A stretch of DNA of 64,000 nucleotides. It comes from an uncultured Bacilli bacterium. GTDB lineage: Bacteria > Bacillota_I > Bacilli_A > RF39 > UBA660. A model generated the notes under the pieces. That model was not told the origin of the DNA and did not search any database. It saw only the letters and a program-made list of their open reading frames with translations. Shown here one piece after another: positions 8,128 through 17,115 of the stretch. Numbering within the stretch: position 1 is the first letter of the stretch; every line of letters starts with the position of its first letter. A program made the position numbers and the translations under genes. The DNA lies in the NCBI GenBank assembly GCA_934090935.1, contig CAKOKD010000002.1:124001-188000 (forward strand), written 5' to 3'.

Positions 8128-9057
8128 ATGGAAAACAAATACATTATTAAATCAAATAGTTTTACATTTTTAAACGATAAAATCAAAGAGCTTAGTAAAG
8201 ACTATAAAGAGATTGAAAATTTTTCTTTAGTGGAAGATTCAATTGATGATGTAATAGAAAGCATGCAACATTTTGGACTTTTTTCTGAGAGCAAATGTAT
8301 AATTGTTAAAAACGTAAAATATTTTGCTGGTAATTTTTCATATGAAGAGGAATGCAATAAATTAAAGGATGCATTATCCAATTTGGATGATGAGACAATG
8401 GTAATTCTTATTAATGATGAAGTTTTAAAATCTAAAAAAATTGTAAAAGATTTGATTTCTTTAGGAGTAAAATTTATTGATCTAACTGGTAACAATGAAG
8501 ATGATGTTGTAACTTATATAACTGATTATTTTAAAAAAGAGAATATAAGTATAAATAGAGATGCTTTACTGGAAATATATAATAATAGTTCAAACAATAT
8601 AGATATAACTATCAATGAGATTGAAAGACTTTCCAATTTAAGCAATAACATAACTCATGATTTAGTTGCTTCAAACACTAAAAAAAATGATGAAGATGTA
8701 ACATTTGCTTTTTCAAACGCGATAATAGCTAAAGATTTTAATTTGGGATTTAAATATTTAGATGTATTATTAAAAAACGGAAGTGAACCAATTAATATAG
8801 TCGCACTTCTTGCTAGTAGTTTTACCAATATTTATATGGTAAAAAGTGCTTCTGCTGATGGTTTAAGTGACGAAGAAATAGCTAAACTATTTGGATATTC
8901 TAATCCAAAAAGAGTAGGAGTATTAAAAAGAAACGGAAAAATTTATACTCTTGATCAATTAAAAGATATAATTGTTTCTTTATCCAGTTTAGATTTAAAA
9001 TTAAAAAGTGGTTATGACCAAATTTATGCATTAAAAGAGTTCTTACTTGATTTGTAA
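8128..9057 (+). CDS. holA: DNA polymerase III delta subunit
   Basis: 309-aa clamp-loader delta subunit, which opens the beta sliding clamp. The N-terminal domain has the typical MENKYIIKSNSFTFLNDKI...FGLFSESKCIIVKNVKYF layout (clamp-interacting region plus strand), followed by the AAA+-like lid DDVVTYITDYFKKENISIN and a C-terminal collar with LDLKLKSGYDQIYALKEFLL. It matches the Firmicutes HolA/YqeN family in length. The start is ATG 8128 with AAAGGTGG upstream; the frame runs open leftward through the antisense of tRNA-His, which is not coding. Its 3' end overlaps convergent rnhC by 15 bp. Confidence 0.9.
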   Translation: MENKYIIKSNSFTFLNDKIKELSKDYKEIENFSLVEDSIDDVIESMQHFGLFSESKCIIVKNVKYFAGNFSYEEECNKLKDALSNLDDETMVILINDEVLKSKKIVKDLISLGVKFIDLTGNNEDDVVTYITDYFKKENISINRDALLEIYNNSSNNIDITINEIERLSNLSNNITHDLVASNTKKNDEDVTFAFSNAIIAKDFNLGFKYLDVLLKNGSEPINIVALLASSFTNIYMVKSASADGLSDEEIAKLFGYSNPKRVGVLKRNGKIYTLDQLKDIIVSLSSLDLKLKSGYDQIYALKEFLLDL

Positions 9058-9066
9058 GAACTCTTT
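9034..9066. terminator. Bidirectional terminator inside the overlapping 3' ends of holA and rnhC
   Basis: Perfect 13-bp stem AAAGAGTTCTTAC (9034-9046) / GTAAGAACTCTTT (9054-9066) with a 7-nt loop and T-rich flanks on both strands. Both stop codons lie within it. Confidence 0.85.
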
Positions 9067-9999
9067 AATTTTATCGGTATTTTTAAAATTTAATTTTGCA
9101 ATATCTTTTAATTTTTCTATTCCATAACTATTAACGATCTTCACACCTGTTTGATCCACAATATCGCCAGCGCCTTTTGGAACCCTCATTTTTAATTGAA
9201 CTTCCATTTTTTCCATTTCTTTAATGAAAATATATCTTGAAATAATACTTGAAACAGCAACGCTTAGACACTTATCTTCAGCATGAGTAGTAAATGTAAT
9301 ATTTGTAACCTTGTTTGGTGTTTCCTTTATATGCTCATAATATTTAGTAGGAAAACAGAATTGATCAACTACTATTTTATCGTAGTTATAGTTTTTGTTT
9401 TTTAATGCAAACAATACTTTATTATGTAATATAGCTTTTACTTTATTCATATTAGTAATTCCTAAACGATTATAATCGCTTGGAGTCAAGATATAAGTAA
9501 CATGAGGAAATTCTTTTATCAAAGTAGGTGCGATAGACATAATTTTTTCATCAGTAATTTTTTTTGAATCTCTTACTCCTAAATCATAAAGAAAAGATTT
9601 TTTACTTATATCCACAAAAGAAGCTGTTACAATTATAGGGCCAAAATAATCTCCAGTTCCAACTTCATCAGAACCGATAGTTGAAATATTTTTAAAACGA
9701 GTATCATTTAATTCTTCATCTTTTTTATCCTTTTTATCTTGCTTATCCTTTAATTCTTTTTCTAAATCACGATTATTGTTGATTCTTTCTTCTTCCATCC
9801 AATAGCTTGCTTCAATATCAGCGCCAATACCTTGAAACATCAATTTTCCCGATTCGTATAATGTGATAACGCAGTCATAATCTTTAACTTGAAACACTGA
9901 ATAGGGAGGATGATTTGGAAGAGCACGATCTTTATAGAATTCAATCACTTTATTTTTTAAATTATCCGATATTTTAAATACGATAGTTTGTTGTTTCAT
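9043..9999 (-). CDS. rnhC: Ribonuclease HIII
   Basis: 318-aa RNase HIII, which cleaves the RNA strand of RNA/DNA hybrids. The N-terminal TBP-like substrate-binding domain is about 1-75, then a charged linker rich in Lys/Asp (KDKQDKKDKKDEE), then the RNase H2-fold domain with GSDEVGTGDYFGPI (about 109-122; catalytic Asp-Glu), a later Asp in KIVVDQFCFP and the AEDKCLSVAVSSIISR segment. Length is normal for Bacillota (about 300-315). The RBS AGGTGATTTT precedes ATG 9999. Convergent with holA and sharing its terminator hairpin. Confidence 0.95.
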   Translation of the reverse strand: MKQQTIVFKISDNLKNKVIEFYKDRALPNHPPYSVFQVKDYDCVITLYESGKLMFQGIGADIEASYWMEEERINNNRDLEKELKDKQDKKDKKDEELNDTRFKNISTIGSDEVGTGDYFGPIIVTASFVDISKKSFLYDLGVRDSKKITDEKIMSIAPTLIKEFPHVTYILTPSDYNRLGITNMNKVKAILHNKVLFALKNKNYNYDKIVVDQFCFPTKYYEHIKETPNKVTNITFTTHAEDKCLSVAVSSIISRYIFIKEMEKMEVQLKMRVPKGAGDIVDQTGVKIVNSYGIEKLKDIAKLNFKNTDKIKEFLQIK

Positions 10000-10119
10000 A
10001 AAATCACCTGATTAAATTTTATCATAAGTAATTGCTTTTTTAAACCAAATTATATTATAATTAAAGTACTTAGAATATTAAAAGATTTTCAAAGTATAAT
10101 AGTAGTGAGGGGATTAAAA

Positions 10120-10857
10120 ATGTCTGTATTGGATATGTTAATAGTTGTTATTCTTATAATTGGAGCTTATAGAGGCTTTAAATATGGTTTTGTAAGAAGT
10201 GCAGTATCTTTAGTAGGTTCCTTATTCATATTTGTTGGAGCTTATTATTTAAAGAATCCATTAAGTGTGCTTATGTATGAAAATTTACCATTTCATACAT
10301 TTGGTGGAATATTTAAAGGAATAACTTCTCTAAATATAATTGTATATGAAGCGATTTCTTATATAATCTGTTTGATTATTTTGTTTTTCTTGCTTAAACT
10401 TATTATCAAACTAACAGGAATAATTGATAAGCTTTTAACAGCTACAATCATTTTGGCAATTCCAAGCAAACTCATAGGAGCAGTTTTAAAAGTAGTAGAA
10501 TATTACATTTACACATTTGTTATCCTTTTTGTTCTAGCGTCTATTCCTTTCTTTACACCATATTTTAAAGAATCTAAAGTGGCTAGAGGAATAGTTGGTA
10601 ATACACCGGTGATATCAAAGATGACAAGCAATGTTTATAATTCTATAATGGATATCTATGAGATATGTTTAAAATATGATAAATCTGGTGATAAAATCCA
10701 AGGTGATGCTGAAGCGATAGATGTACTGCTTAAATATGATGTTGTTAGCACTGAAAGTGTATCCAAATTAAAAGAACAAGGAAAATTAAAAATAGATAAT
10801 TTAGATGAAATATTAGAGAAATATGAAAGGAATGATAATAATGATAAAACATCTTAA
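10120..10857 (+). CDS. CvpA family membrane protein
   Basis: 245-aa integral membrane protein. The N-terminus (MSVLDMLIVVILIIGAYRGFKYGFVRS) is the CvpA/colicin-V-production signature: a TM helix then a G-x-x-x-G-type turn. Four hydrophobic segments lie at about 5-20, 30-50, 80-105 and 120-150, followed by a soluble tail rich in Lys/Asp. Firmicutes homologues (YshB) sit near cell-division or zinc-uptake genes; no specific activity is known. ATG 10120 is used, with GAGGGG upstream; an earlier GTG at 10105 lies before the RBS. It overlaps trxA by 17 bp. Confidence 0.8.
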   Translation: MSVLDMLIVVILIIGAYRGFKYGFVRSAVSLVGSLFIFVGAYYLKNPLSVLMYENLPFHTFGGIFKGITSLNIIVYEAISYIICLIILFFLLKLIIKLTGIIDKLLTATIILAIPSKLIGAVLKVVEYYIYTFVILFVLASIPFFTPYFKESKVARGIVGNTPVISKMTSNVYNSIMDIYEICLKYDKSGDKIQGDAEAIDVLLKYDVVSTESVSKLKEQGKLKIDNLDEILEKYERNDNNDKTS

Positions 10858-11131
10858 AAACGAAGAAGACTTTTTAAATTTGACTGGTTCCGGTAAGGTA
10901 TTGGTTGATTTCTATGCTGAGTGGTGTGGGCCTTGTAAAATCATGGGAGAAATACTTGAAACTGTTGATGCAGAAGTATTAAAAGTTAATACGGATGAAT
11001 TTCCTAATCTAGCTCAAAAATTTGGAGTTATGAGCATTCCAACACTTATTCTTTTTAAAGATGGAAGCGAAAGCAATAAAATGATAGGTTTAAAATCCAA
11101 AGACGAGATTTTAGACTTTATCAACAAGTAA
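10841..11131 (+). CDS. trxA: Thioredoxin
   Basis: 96-aa thioredoxin. DFYAEWCGPCKIM carries the redox-active CGPC at about residues 27-30, and the cis-Pro is in SIPTLILFKDG. The length is slightly short (usual about 104) but the fold is complete. ATG 10841 has GAAAGGA about 9 nt upstream; a longer reading from 10823 adds only MKGMII. The start is embedded in the cvpA tail, so the two are co-translated. A terminator follows (11140-11164). The thioredoxin reductase gene is not in view. Confidence 0.93.
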   Translation: MIKHLKNEEDFLNLTGSGKVLVDFYAEWCGPCKIMGEILETVDAEVLKVNTDEFPNLAQKFGVMSIPTLILFKDGSESNKMIGLKSKDEILDFINK

Positions 11132-11139
11132 TGTAAAAG

Positions 11140-11164
11140 AAATGTCAAATTTAGACATTTTTTT
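11140..11164 (+). terminator. Terminator after trxA
   Basis: AAATGTC / GACATTT stem (11140-11146, 11154-11160), AT loop, then T run. Confidence 0.85.
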
Positions 11165-11173
11165 ATTTTAATA

Positions 11174-11182
11174 TGCTATAAT
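11174..11182 (+). promoter_or_regulatory. Extended -10 promoter for parC
   Basis: TGCTATAAT (TG-n-TATAAT). No good -35. Predicted start about 11189, giving a leader of only about a dozen bases containing the AGGTGA RBS. Confidence 0.6.
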
Positions 11183-11200
11183 TAGCAATAGGTGAATAAG

Positions 11201-13705
11201 ATGAAGAAAGTAGAAGAAGTGTTAGGAAAAATTCACGAATATGCGCTTGAAGAAATTATGGGCAAGCGTTTTGGAAGATACTCTAAATATATTATTCAGG
11301 ATAGAGCTATACCTGACGTAAGAGATGGTTTGAAACCTGTTCAAAGAAGAATAATATTTGCAATGTATCGTGATAAAAACACATATGATAAACAATTTAA
11401 GAAATGTGCCAATGCGGTAGGTAATGTCATGGGTAAATATCATCCACATGGTGATTCTTCGATTTATGATGCTCTTGTTCGTATGAGTCAGGATTGGAAG
11501 CAAAATCATATATTAGTGGAAATCGGTGGAAACAAAGGGTCCATGGATGGAGATCCTCCAGCAGCGATGCGTTATACAGAAGCTCGTCTTGCTAAAATCA
11601 GTGAGGAACTTTTAAAAGATATCGATAAAAATACTGTAAAAATGGCTCCAAACTATTCAGATACTTTGATGGAGCCAACGGTTCTTCCTGCAAAGTTTCC
11701 AAATCTTTTGGTAAACGGAAGTAATGGTATATCTGCTGGATATGCAACCAATATACCTCCACATAATCTATGTGAAGTGATCGATGCTGTAATCAAAAGA
11801 ATTGATTCCCCAAACTGCAAACTTGAAACTATTATGGATATTATAAAAGGTCCAGATTTTCCAACAGGAGGAATAATTGAGGGAACTGATGGAATAAGAC
11901 AAGCGTTTGAAACTGGTAGAGGAAAAGTTGTTATATCAAGTAAATATGAGTTTATCCGTGAAAAAGGAAAAGATAAAATTGTTATAAGCGAGATTCCATT
12001 TGAGGTAAATAAACAACAACTTGTAAAAAGAATTGATGATATAAGAATTGATAATAAAGTCCAAGGTATTGCCGAGGTTAGAGATGAGTCTGATAAAGAT
12101 GCACAAGTTAGAATTGTAATCGATTTAAAAACTGGTGCTAATAAAGAACTTGTAATGAATTACCTACTAAAAAACACAGACTGTCAATGCAACTATAACT
12201 ATAATATGGTAACTATCGTTAATCGTCGACCTAGACTTCTAGGAATTATTGGCATAATTGATGCTTATGTAGCTCATTTAAAAGAAATCATTAAATATCG
12301 AAGTGAATTTGATTTAAATGTTGCATTAAAAGAAGTACATTACACAGAAGGACTTGTTAAAGCTATTTCTATTTTGGATGAAGTAATTGCTGTTATTAGA
12401 GCAAGCAAAAACAAAAGTGATGCCGAGGTTAATCTAGTGAAAGAATTTGGCTTTAGTGAAGCTCAAGCCGAAAAAATCGTAATGCTTCAACTTTATAAAC
12501 TTACAAATACTGACATATTAGAACTTCAAAATAAATTAGAAAGTTTAAATAAAATAATTGCCGGTTTAAGAGAAATACTTGGAAGTGAAGAAAAACTTGC
12601 AAGCGTTGCTAAGGAAGAACTTCGTAAAATCAAACGTGAATATGGAACACCAAGAAAAACTGAGATAAGAGAAACCGCAAAAGAGATAAATATATCGGCT
12701 GAGGATTTGATTATCAAAGAAAGCGTTATGGTCGTTTTAACTCATGATGGTTACATCAAAAAAGTTCCAATGAAGTCATATACATCAGCAAATGGTGATG
12801 AAACGGCATTAAAACCTGGAGATTATGCTCTAAATATCTTTGAAACAAGCACAGTAAATAAGATGGCTATTTTAACAAAAAAAGGAAATTACATATATGT
12901 ACCTGTTAATGATATACCATGGTGTAAGTGGAAAGATTTAGGAAAACATATATCAAACTTGGTAACTATTTCACCAGATGATTACGTTTTGAATTCATTT
13001 ATTGTAAATGAAAGTATCAGCAGTGATAATCTACTTGTTGTTACTAAAAATGGTATGGTTAAACGAACAAATATATCTGATTTGTTTGTAAGTAGATACA
13101 CTAAACTATATACGTATATCAAACTTAAAGATGATGATGAGGTTAAATTTGTTGATATCGAAAAAGAAAATACGATGATTGTTACCAAAAGTGGTTATTA
13201 CATTTCCTACAAAACAAACGAAATACCGATTACAAGTTCTAAATCCAGTGGAGTAAAGGGAATAAATCTAAGAGATGACGAAGTAGCATCAGGACTTACT
13301 TATGACGAAAATGATGAATATTTAGATATATTTACAAATCAAAAAACTGCAAAACGTGTTAAACTTAACGAATTAGACCAATTAACTCGAGCTAAACGAG
13401 GCAGCATGGTTATAAAGAAAGTAAAGACAACAAACTATGAAATTGTTTCCGCACTTATCACGAATACAAAGGATAAAATTGGTTTATCGATGCTTGAGGA
13501 TATCGGTGAGCTTAAAAATACTGATATTCCAATAATGGATCTCGCTTCAACAGGATCTACGATTGCTAAGAAAAAATATCTAAATGCATTTGTTTTTGCA
13601 GATATCAAAAAAGTATATTTTGATGATACAAAGAAAAAAGAAACTAAAACTATAGAACAAGAAAAACAAGAAAAAATGGAATTCATTGAAGATTTTAAAA
13701 TATAG
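11201..13705 (+). CDS. parC: DNA topoisomerase IV subunit A (ParC)
   Basis: 834-aa type IIA topoisomerase A subunit. The breakage-reunion domain carries the catalytic Tyr in AAMRYTEARL and the quinolone-pocket segment HPHGDSSIYDALVRMSQDW (Ser and Asp at the usual resistance positions). The C-terminal beta-propeller has no canonical GyrA box (only KRGSMVIKK-like), which favours ParC over GyrA. ATG 11201 follows AGGTGA; an upstream GTG at 11192 overlaps it. parE is not adjacent, unlike the usual parE-parC pair, so it must lie elsewhere or be served by another subunit. Own promoter, and a terminator at 13712. Confidence 0.9.
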   Translation: MKKVEEVLGKIHEYALEEIMGKRFGRYSKYIIQDRAIPDVRDGLKPVQRRIIFAMYRDKNTYDKQFKKCANAVGNVMGKYHPHGDSSIYDALVRMSQDWKQNHILVEIGGNKGSMDGDPPAAMRYTEARLAKISEELLKDIDKNTVKMAPNYSDTLMEPTVLPAKFPNLLVNGSNGISAGYATNIPPHNLCEVIDAVIKRIDSPNCKLETIMDIIKGPDFPTGGIIEGTDGIRQAFETGRGKVVISSKYEFIREKGKDKIVISEIPFEVNKQQLVKRIDDIRIDNKVQGIAEVRDESDKDAQVRIVIDLKTGANKELVMNYLLKNTDCQCNYNYNMVTIVNRRPRLLGIIGIIDAYVAHLKEIIKYRSEFDLNVALKEVHYTEGLVKAISILDEVIAVIRASKNKSDAEVNLVKEFGFSEAQAEKIVMLQLYKLTNTDILELQNKLESLNKIIAGLREILGSEEKLASVAKEELRKIKREYGTPRKTEIRETAKEINISAEDLIIKESVMVVLTHDGYIKKVPMKSYTSANGDETALKPGDYALNIFETSTVNKMAILTKKGNYIYVPVNDIPWCKWKDLGKHISNLVTISPDDYVLNSFIVNESISSDNLLVVTKNGMVKRTNISDLFVSRYTKLYTYIKLKDDDEVKFVDIEKENTMIVTKSGYYISYKTNEIPITSSKSSGVKGINLRDDEVASGLTYDENDEYLDIFTNQKTAKRVKLNELDQLTRAKRGSMVIKKVKTTNYEIVSALITNTKDKIGLSMLEDIGELKNTDIPIMDLASTGSTIAKKKYLNAFVFADIKKVYFDDTKKKETKTIEQEKQEKMEFIEDFKI

Positions 13706-13711
13706 TAATTT

Positions 13712-13750
13712 AAACCGCCTAGTATAAATATAATATATTAGGTGGTTTTT
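13712..13750 (+). terminator. Terminator hairpin that contains the ylbD ribosome-binding site
   Basis: AAACCGCCTA (13712-13721) pairs with TAGGTGGTTT (13739-13748), one G-T pair, then T's. The 3' arm holds AGGTGG, 7 nt before the ylbD ATG. TATAAT in the loop (13729-13734) may be a -10 element. Confidence 0.7.
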
Positions 13751-13752
13751 CT

Positions 13753-14100
13753 ATGGATAAGAAAAGTGAATTCAAAAAATTTTTAAGTGGGCATCCTGAA
13801 ATACTTAAGTACATAAAAGAAAAAGAGATGACTTTTCAAGATTTTTACGAGATATATGATATATATGGTGAAGATGCAAATGTTTGGGATAAATACTTTA
13901 AAAATGATATCGAATCTGGATCAACAAGAGATAAGATAAGTGAACTTACATCCATCTTCAAGAATGTGAATATGGATAACATTGAACACCATGTAAACAA
14001 CGCTCAAAAAGCCATAAGCATCATTCAAGAACTTACCAAGAAAAGCCCAGAGGTGTTGACTAAAGTTGAAAGACCTCTAGGAAAGTTTTTCGGTGATTAG
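13753..14100 (+). CDS. ylbD: YlbD-like protein
   Basis: 115-aa protein whose N-terminus (FKKFLSGHPEILKYIKEKEM, then TFQDFYEIYDIYGEDANVWDKYF) follows the Bacillus YlbD pattern of FKxFVxxHPxLIxxVRxGKKTWQxxYEDWYLLGEDDPxW. In Bacillus YlbD is described as a putative spore-coat protein. The helical C-terminus here is short. It is directly abutted by the YlbE-like gene, as in Bacillus, which supports both calls. The RBS AGGTGG lies in the preceding hairpin. Retention in a lineage without obvious coat genes suggests another role. Confidence 0.75.
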   Translation: MDKKSEFKKFLSGHPEILKYIKEKEMTFQDFYEIYDIYGEDANVWDKYFKNDIESGSTRDKISELTSIFKNVNMDNIEHHVNNAQKAISIIQELTKKSPEVLTKVERPLGKFFGD

Positions 14101-14319
14101 ATGGAAATGTCTATAGTTTTAAAACTTGAAAGCGACGAAGCAATGCATGAATATTTAAGAAATCATTCATACTTTTACAAAGAATTAAATCGTGATGCAG
14201 CTTATTTTGAAACGTTTTTAAAAGAGTATAAAAAATTTAAAAGAGAAGGCCTTGCTAAAAAGGTAAGTGATGCTGTAGAAACCGTTGAGACTGTATCCAA
14301 TATCTTAAGCGTAATGTAA
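14101..14319 (+). CDS. ylbE: YlbE-like small protein
   Basis: 72-aa protein starting immediately after the ylbD stop. The central HSYFYKELNRDAAYFETFLKEYKKF and closing hydrophobic VETVETVSNILSVM (split: TVETVSNILSVM) match the YlbE-like family (YRxLxRNP...YYxxTxPxKVExxxxxxxM). Function is unknown in the family. Its start depends on read-through from ylbD. The terminator stem begins within the final codons. Confidence 0.7.
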   Translation: MEMSIVLKLESDEAMHEYLRNHSYFYKELNRDAAYFETFLKEYKKFKREGLAKKVSDAVETVETVSNILSVM

Positions 14320-14339
14320 CTTTACATACGCTTATTTTT
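14306..14339 (+). terminator. Terminator after ylbE
   Basis: Long hairpin: TAAGCGT and ATGTAA arms with TTACAT and ACGCTTA, one bulged A, then ATTTTTA. It overlaps the ylbE stop. Confidence 0.85.
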
Positions 14340-14374
14340 ATGGTAATATATGGATACTTTTGATGGGGGTTAAT

Positions 14375-15667
14375 ATGAAAAAAATAGGGAAAATGGTTTT
14401 ATGTGATGATGAATCCGATAAACGTTGCATAGTTATATATGATAATCTTGAAGTTCGCTCTTATCAAACAAGCAATAAACACTTAAATACATTTAGTCGT
14501 CAAACTCATAAAGATTATAATGATTTAGTAAAAGATGAACAGATATGTAAATATAGCAAATATAAATTCGATGAACTAGAAAACAATGTTAATATTAAAT
14601 ATAATGACTACTTTCGAAAAGTAAAAGAACTTTATTTCCGAATGATTTCATCAACCGGTATCAACATTTTATTACAATTAATGGTTAAAACGTTTGAAAT
14701 AGGAATCATAACTTTAGTTTCTTTCGCGTTCAATATTTACCTTTCACTTACAACTTTAATCACTTTTTATCCAAAGTTTAGAAAAACTCAAAAGCAATGC
14801 AAAATAAAAGGAAATAAAAAGCTTTTAGTATATTCTATATTGCTATTCTTAATTTCCCTTGCTAATTTAATTGAAGTTCATACTCATGATATAAAAAATA
14901 TTCCTTATTATATAAACAATTATAACTCTAGCATAGATGACAATCACATCTTTAATCTTGATAGTAAGGATGAATATTCTAAAAAGGTGGATGTTATCCT
15001 TGATGATATCGAGAAAAATCCATATCTTTCACAAAAAGAAAAAAGCACATTTGTTCAAACTGAAGAATTTTTAAGAAATCATAATTCAATCGATTTGGAT
15101 GCGTTATATAAAAAATGTATGGTTCTTGATGCTCAAAAATATGTTTTTGACACTCCATTAAATATACCAGTCTATATTGAAGACATTGATTTAATTCAAT
15201 ATAGTGAGGTAGAAATGATTGATGAAAAAGAGGTTTTAATTCACGAATATTCTCATCTATTTGGCTCATTAGAAAATGAATTATTAGATGAAGGTGTTGC
15301 TCAAATAATCACAAGAGATGTTTTAAAAAAACAAAACGAATTTTTGCTTAAACATGAAGTTGGAGCAAGGTATGTTTTATCACTAATAGGTGAAGATTTA
15401 TATACTGCTTATCTAACTAAAAATGACGATTTGATTGTTGAATCATTAAAAAAGGTCTGTAAAGACGAAAATGAATCATTTAAAGTAATTGAAACTATTG
15501 AATCCTACATAAGAGGAGAAATTACTGATGAAGAAATACTAGTTGATTTAAAATCAACGGTTAAAGATGAATATGCTATAAATCTTGATTATATATATAA
15601 TACCTTCAAAAATATATCTAAAAACAGCATTCCATATGACAAAAAGAAGAATTTAAGGTGTCTATAA
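14375..15667 (+). CDS. Membrane zinc metallopeptidase-like protein (paralogue 1)
   Basis: 430-aa protein. N-terminal soluble region about 1-90, hydrophobic segments at about 95-130 and 148-170, then an extracytoplasmic domain. The domain has VLIHEYSHLFG (HExxH zinc motif, about residue 290) followed 12 residues later by LLDEGVAQ, the glutamate helix of gluzincins (compare LNEG of M1-type enzymes). The spacing is shorter than in M1. THDIKNIPY just after the second TM pair is shared with the downstream paralogue. ATG 14375 follows GGGGGT. It ends 1 bp before the next gene. Substrate unknown. Confidence 0.65.
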   Translation: MKKIGKMVLCDDESDKRCIVIYDNLEVRSYQTSNKHLNTFSRQTHKDYNDLVKDEQICKYSKYKFDELENNVNIKYNDYFRKVKELYFRMISSTGINILLQLMVKTFEIGIITLVSFAFNIYLSLTTLITFYPKFRKTQKQCKIKGNKKLLVYSILLFLISLANLIEVHTHDIKNIPYYINNYNSSIDDNHIFNLDSKDEYSKKVDVILDDIEKNPYLSQKEKSTFVQTEEFLRNHNSIDLDALYKKCMVLDAQKYVFDTPLNIPVYIEDIDLIQYSEVEMIDEKEVLIHEYSHLFGSLENELLDEGVAQIITRDVLKKQNEFLLKHEVGARYVLSLIGEDLYTAYLTKNDDLIVESLKKVCKDENESFKVIETIESYIRGEITDEEILVDLKSTVKDEYAINLDYIYNTFKNISKNSIPYDKKKNLRCL

Positions 15668-15668
15668 T

Positions 15669-16904
15669 ATGAAAAAAATAGAAAAAATTGTTGTCGATAA
15701 AACTTTAGATAACTCGGAATGTATAGTTATTTATAATGATGGCACTTTCAAAAGATATAGAAGATGTGAAGAAAAAATAAGCACTTTTATATATCAAACC
15801 AAAAAAAGTAAAAAGGAACTAATTGAAAGTAATTCTATTGAATACATGTCTAAAAACAAATACGATTGTTATCTAAATTATCTAGAAAATCTCAATAAAA
15901 CTTGTAACAAAAGTGATAAAAATATCTTAATAGCTGATACTATTCTTACCATTATAGTATCTTTTTTAAGAAAAAATATTCAGTATTTTTCTTATTCAAT
16001 TATCGTATTACTAGCTGATATGTTTTTTAATGTGTTTATCCTTTTTAAATATCGTAATACTGATAAGAGAAGTGAGAAACTATACAGAAGTATTTGTATA
16101 TTTTTAGTAGGATTATCATTTACAAATACTGTTTCTATTTATACTCATGATATAAAAAACATTCCTTATTTAATTGAAACATTAGACTCCAGTGAGGATT
16201 ATAATGAAACGAGAAACATCGATGAATTCCTTGAAAAAGTAAGCAAATCACCTTACTTAAGCGACGAATACATTAAGACTTTATATAATCTTAGAACATA
16301 TTTAAATGAGAATAAATATTTAGACTTAAATGATGCTTATAAAACTCTTATGACCATAGATGTTAATGAAAAATATTTTTATAGCAGTGATATAGATGGA
16401 TTTTATAACCGTGAACATAACTTCATTGAGCTTCGAAAAAATGATTTATCAAGTCCTAAAGTGGGTGTTTTGACTCATGAATATATGCATTCTCTTGGCC
16501 ATTTTGGAAATAAAACTTTAAATGAGGGAATGACTTCTATTTTAGCAAGAGATTGCTTAGGTGGAAAGGAATACGCGGATGGTTATAGAGAAGCAAGATT
16601 TGTAACTCTTGTCGTTATTTCTATAATAGGTAAGGATAAAGTTTTAGAAGCATACACCAAAAAGAGTGATGATCTTTTAGAATACTATTTAAGTCTTTAT
16701 CTTAAAGATGACTTTGAAGTTGAAAAAATGTATGAATTGTTTGAAGAATTCGCATGTGGTAGGATTTCTAGCCTTGAATTAACTCAAGAGATAAAAATGA
16801 TGCTTAAGGATGAATATAAAGGCAATATTAATAGTAGCTATAATATATATGAAAAAGTATATGATTATGAAAATAAAGAAAATGTTTATGTTAAGAGATA
16901 CTGA
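15669..16904 (+). CDS. Membrane zinc metallopeptidase-like protein (paralogue 2)
   Basis: 411-aa paralogue of the preceding gene, same architecture: N-terminal region with CIVIYNDGTFKRYRR, TM segments about 92-120 and 138-158, the shared THDIKNIPY, then GVLTHEYMHSLGHFGNKTLNEGMT, which carries HExxH and the downstream NEG glutamate. All putative zinc ligands are kept in both copies while the rest has drifted, implying two active enzymes with different targets. RBS AAGGTG. It is the last gene of the unit, about 120 bp before a terminator. Confidence 0.65.
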   Translation: MKKIEKIVVDKTLDNSECIVIYNDGTFKRYRRCEEKISTFIYQTKKSKKELIESNSIEYMSKNKYDCYLNYLENLNKTCNKSDKNILIADTILTIIVSFLRKNIQYFSYSIIVLLADMFFNVFILFKYRNTDKRSEKLYRSICIFLVGLSFTNTVSIYTHDIKNIPYLIETLDSSEDYNETRNIDEFLEKVSKSPYLSDEYIKTLYNLRTYLNENKYLDLNDAYKTLMTIDVNEKYFYSSDIDGFYNREHNFIELRKNDLSSPKVGVLTHEYMHSLGHFGNKTLNEGMTSILARDCLGGKEYADGYREARFVTLVVISIIGKDKVLEAYTKKSDDLLEYYLSLYLKDDFEVEKMYELFEEFACGRISSLELTQEIKMMLKDEYKGNINSSYNIYEKVYDYENKENVYVKRY

Positions 16905-17027
16905 AAAAAGTAATTATATATGAAAAACCATTAGAGATGAATATAAAATGGCATTGATCAAGTAAAAGAATTTGATATATATCAAAACAATACGAATTTT
17001 CATTTTTTAAACTAAAGAAATAAATTG

Positions 17028-17048
17028 ATTGCCAATGGCAATTTTTTT
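17028..17048 (+). terminator. Terminator before the pilin genes
   Basis: ATTGCCA / TGGCAAT (17028-17034, 17036-17042), very tight loop, then T7. It probably closes the metallopeptidase unit. Confidence 0.75.
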
Positions 17049-17060
17049 ATGAATTTATTC

Positions 17061-17089
17061 TTGAAAAACCGAAACTATTACTCTATAAT
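17061..17089 (+). promoter_or_regulatory. Promoter of the cadherin-domain prepilin gene
   Basis: TTGAAA (17061-17066), 17-nt spacer, TATAAT (17084-17089). Confidence 0.8.
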
Positions 17090-17115
17090 TAAATATAGAA
17101 TACGAGGGTGATAAA

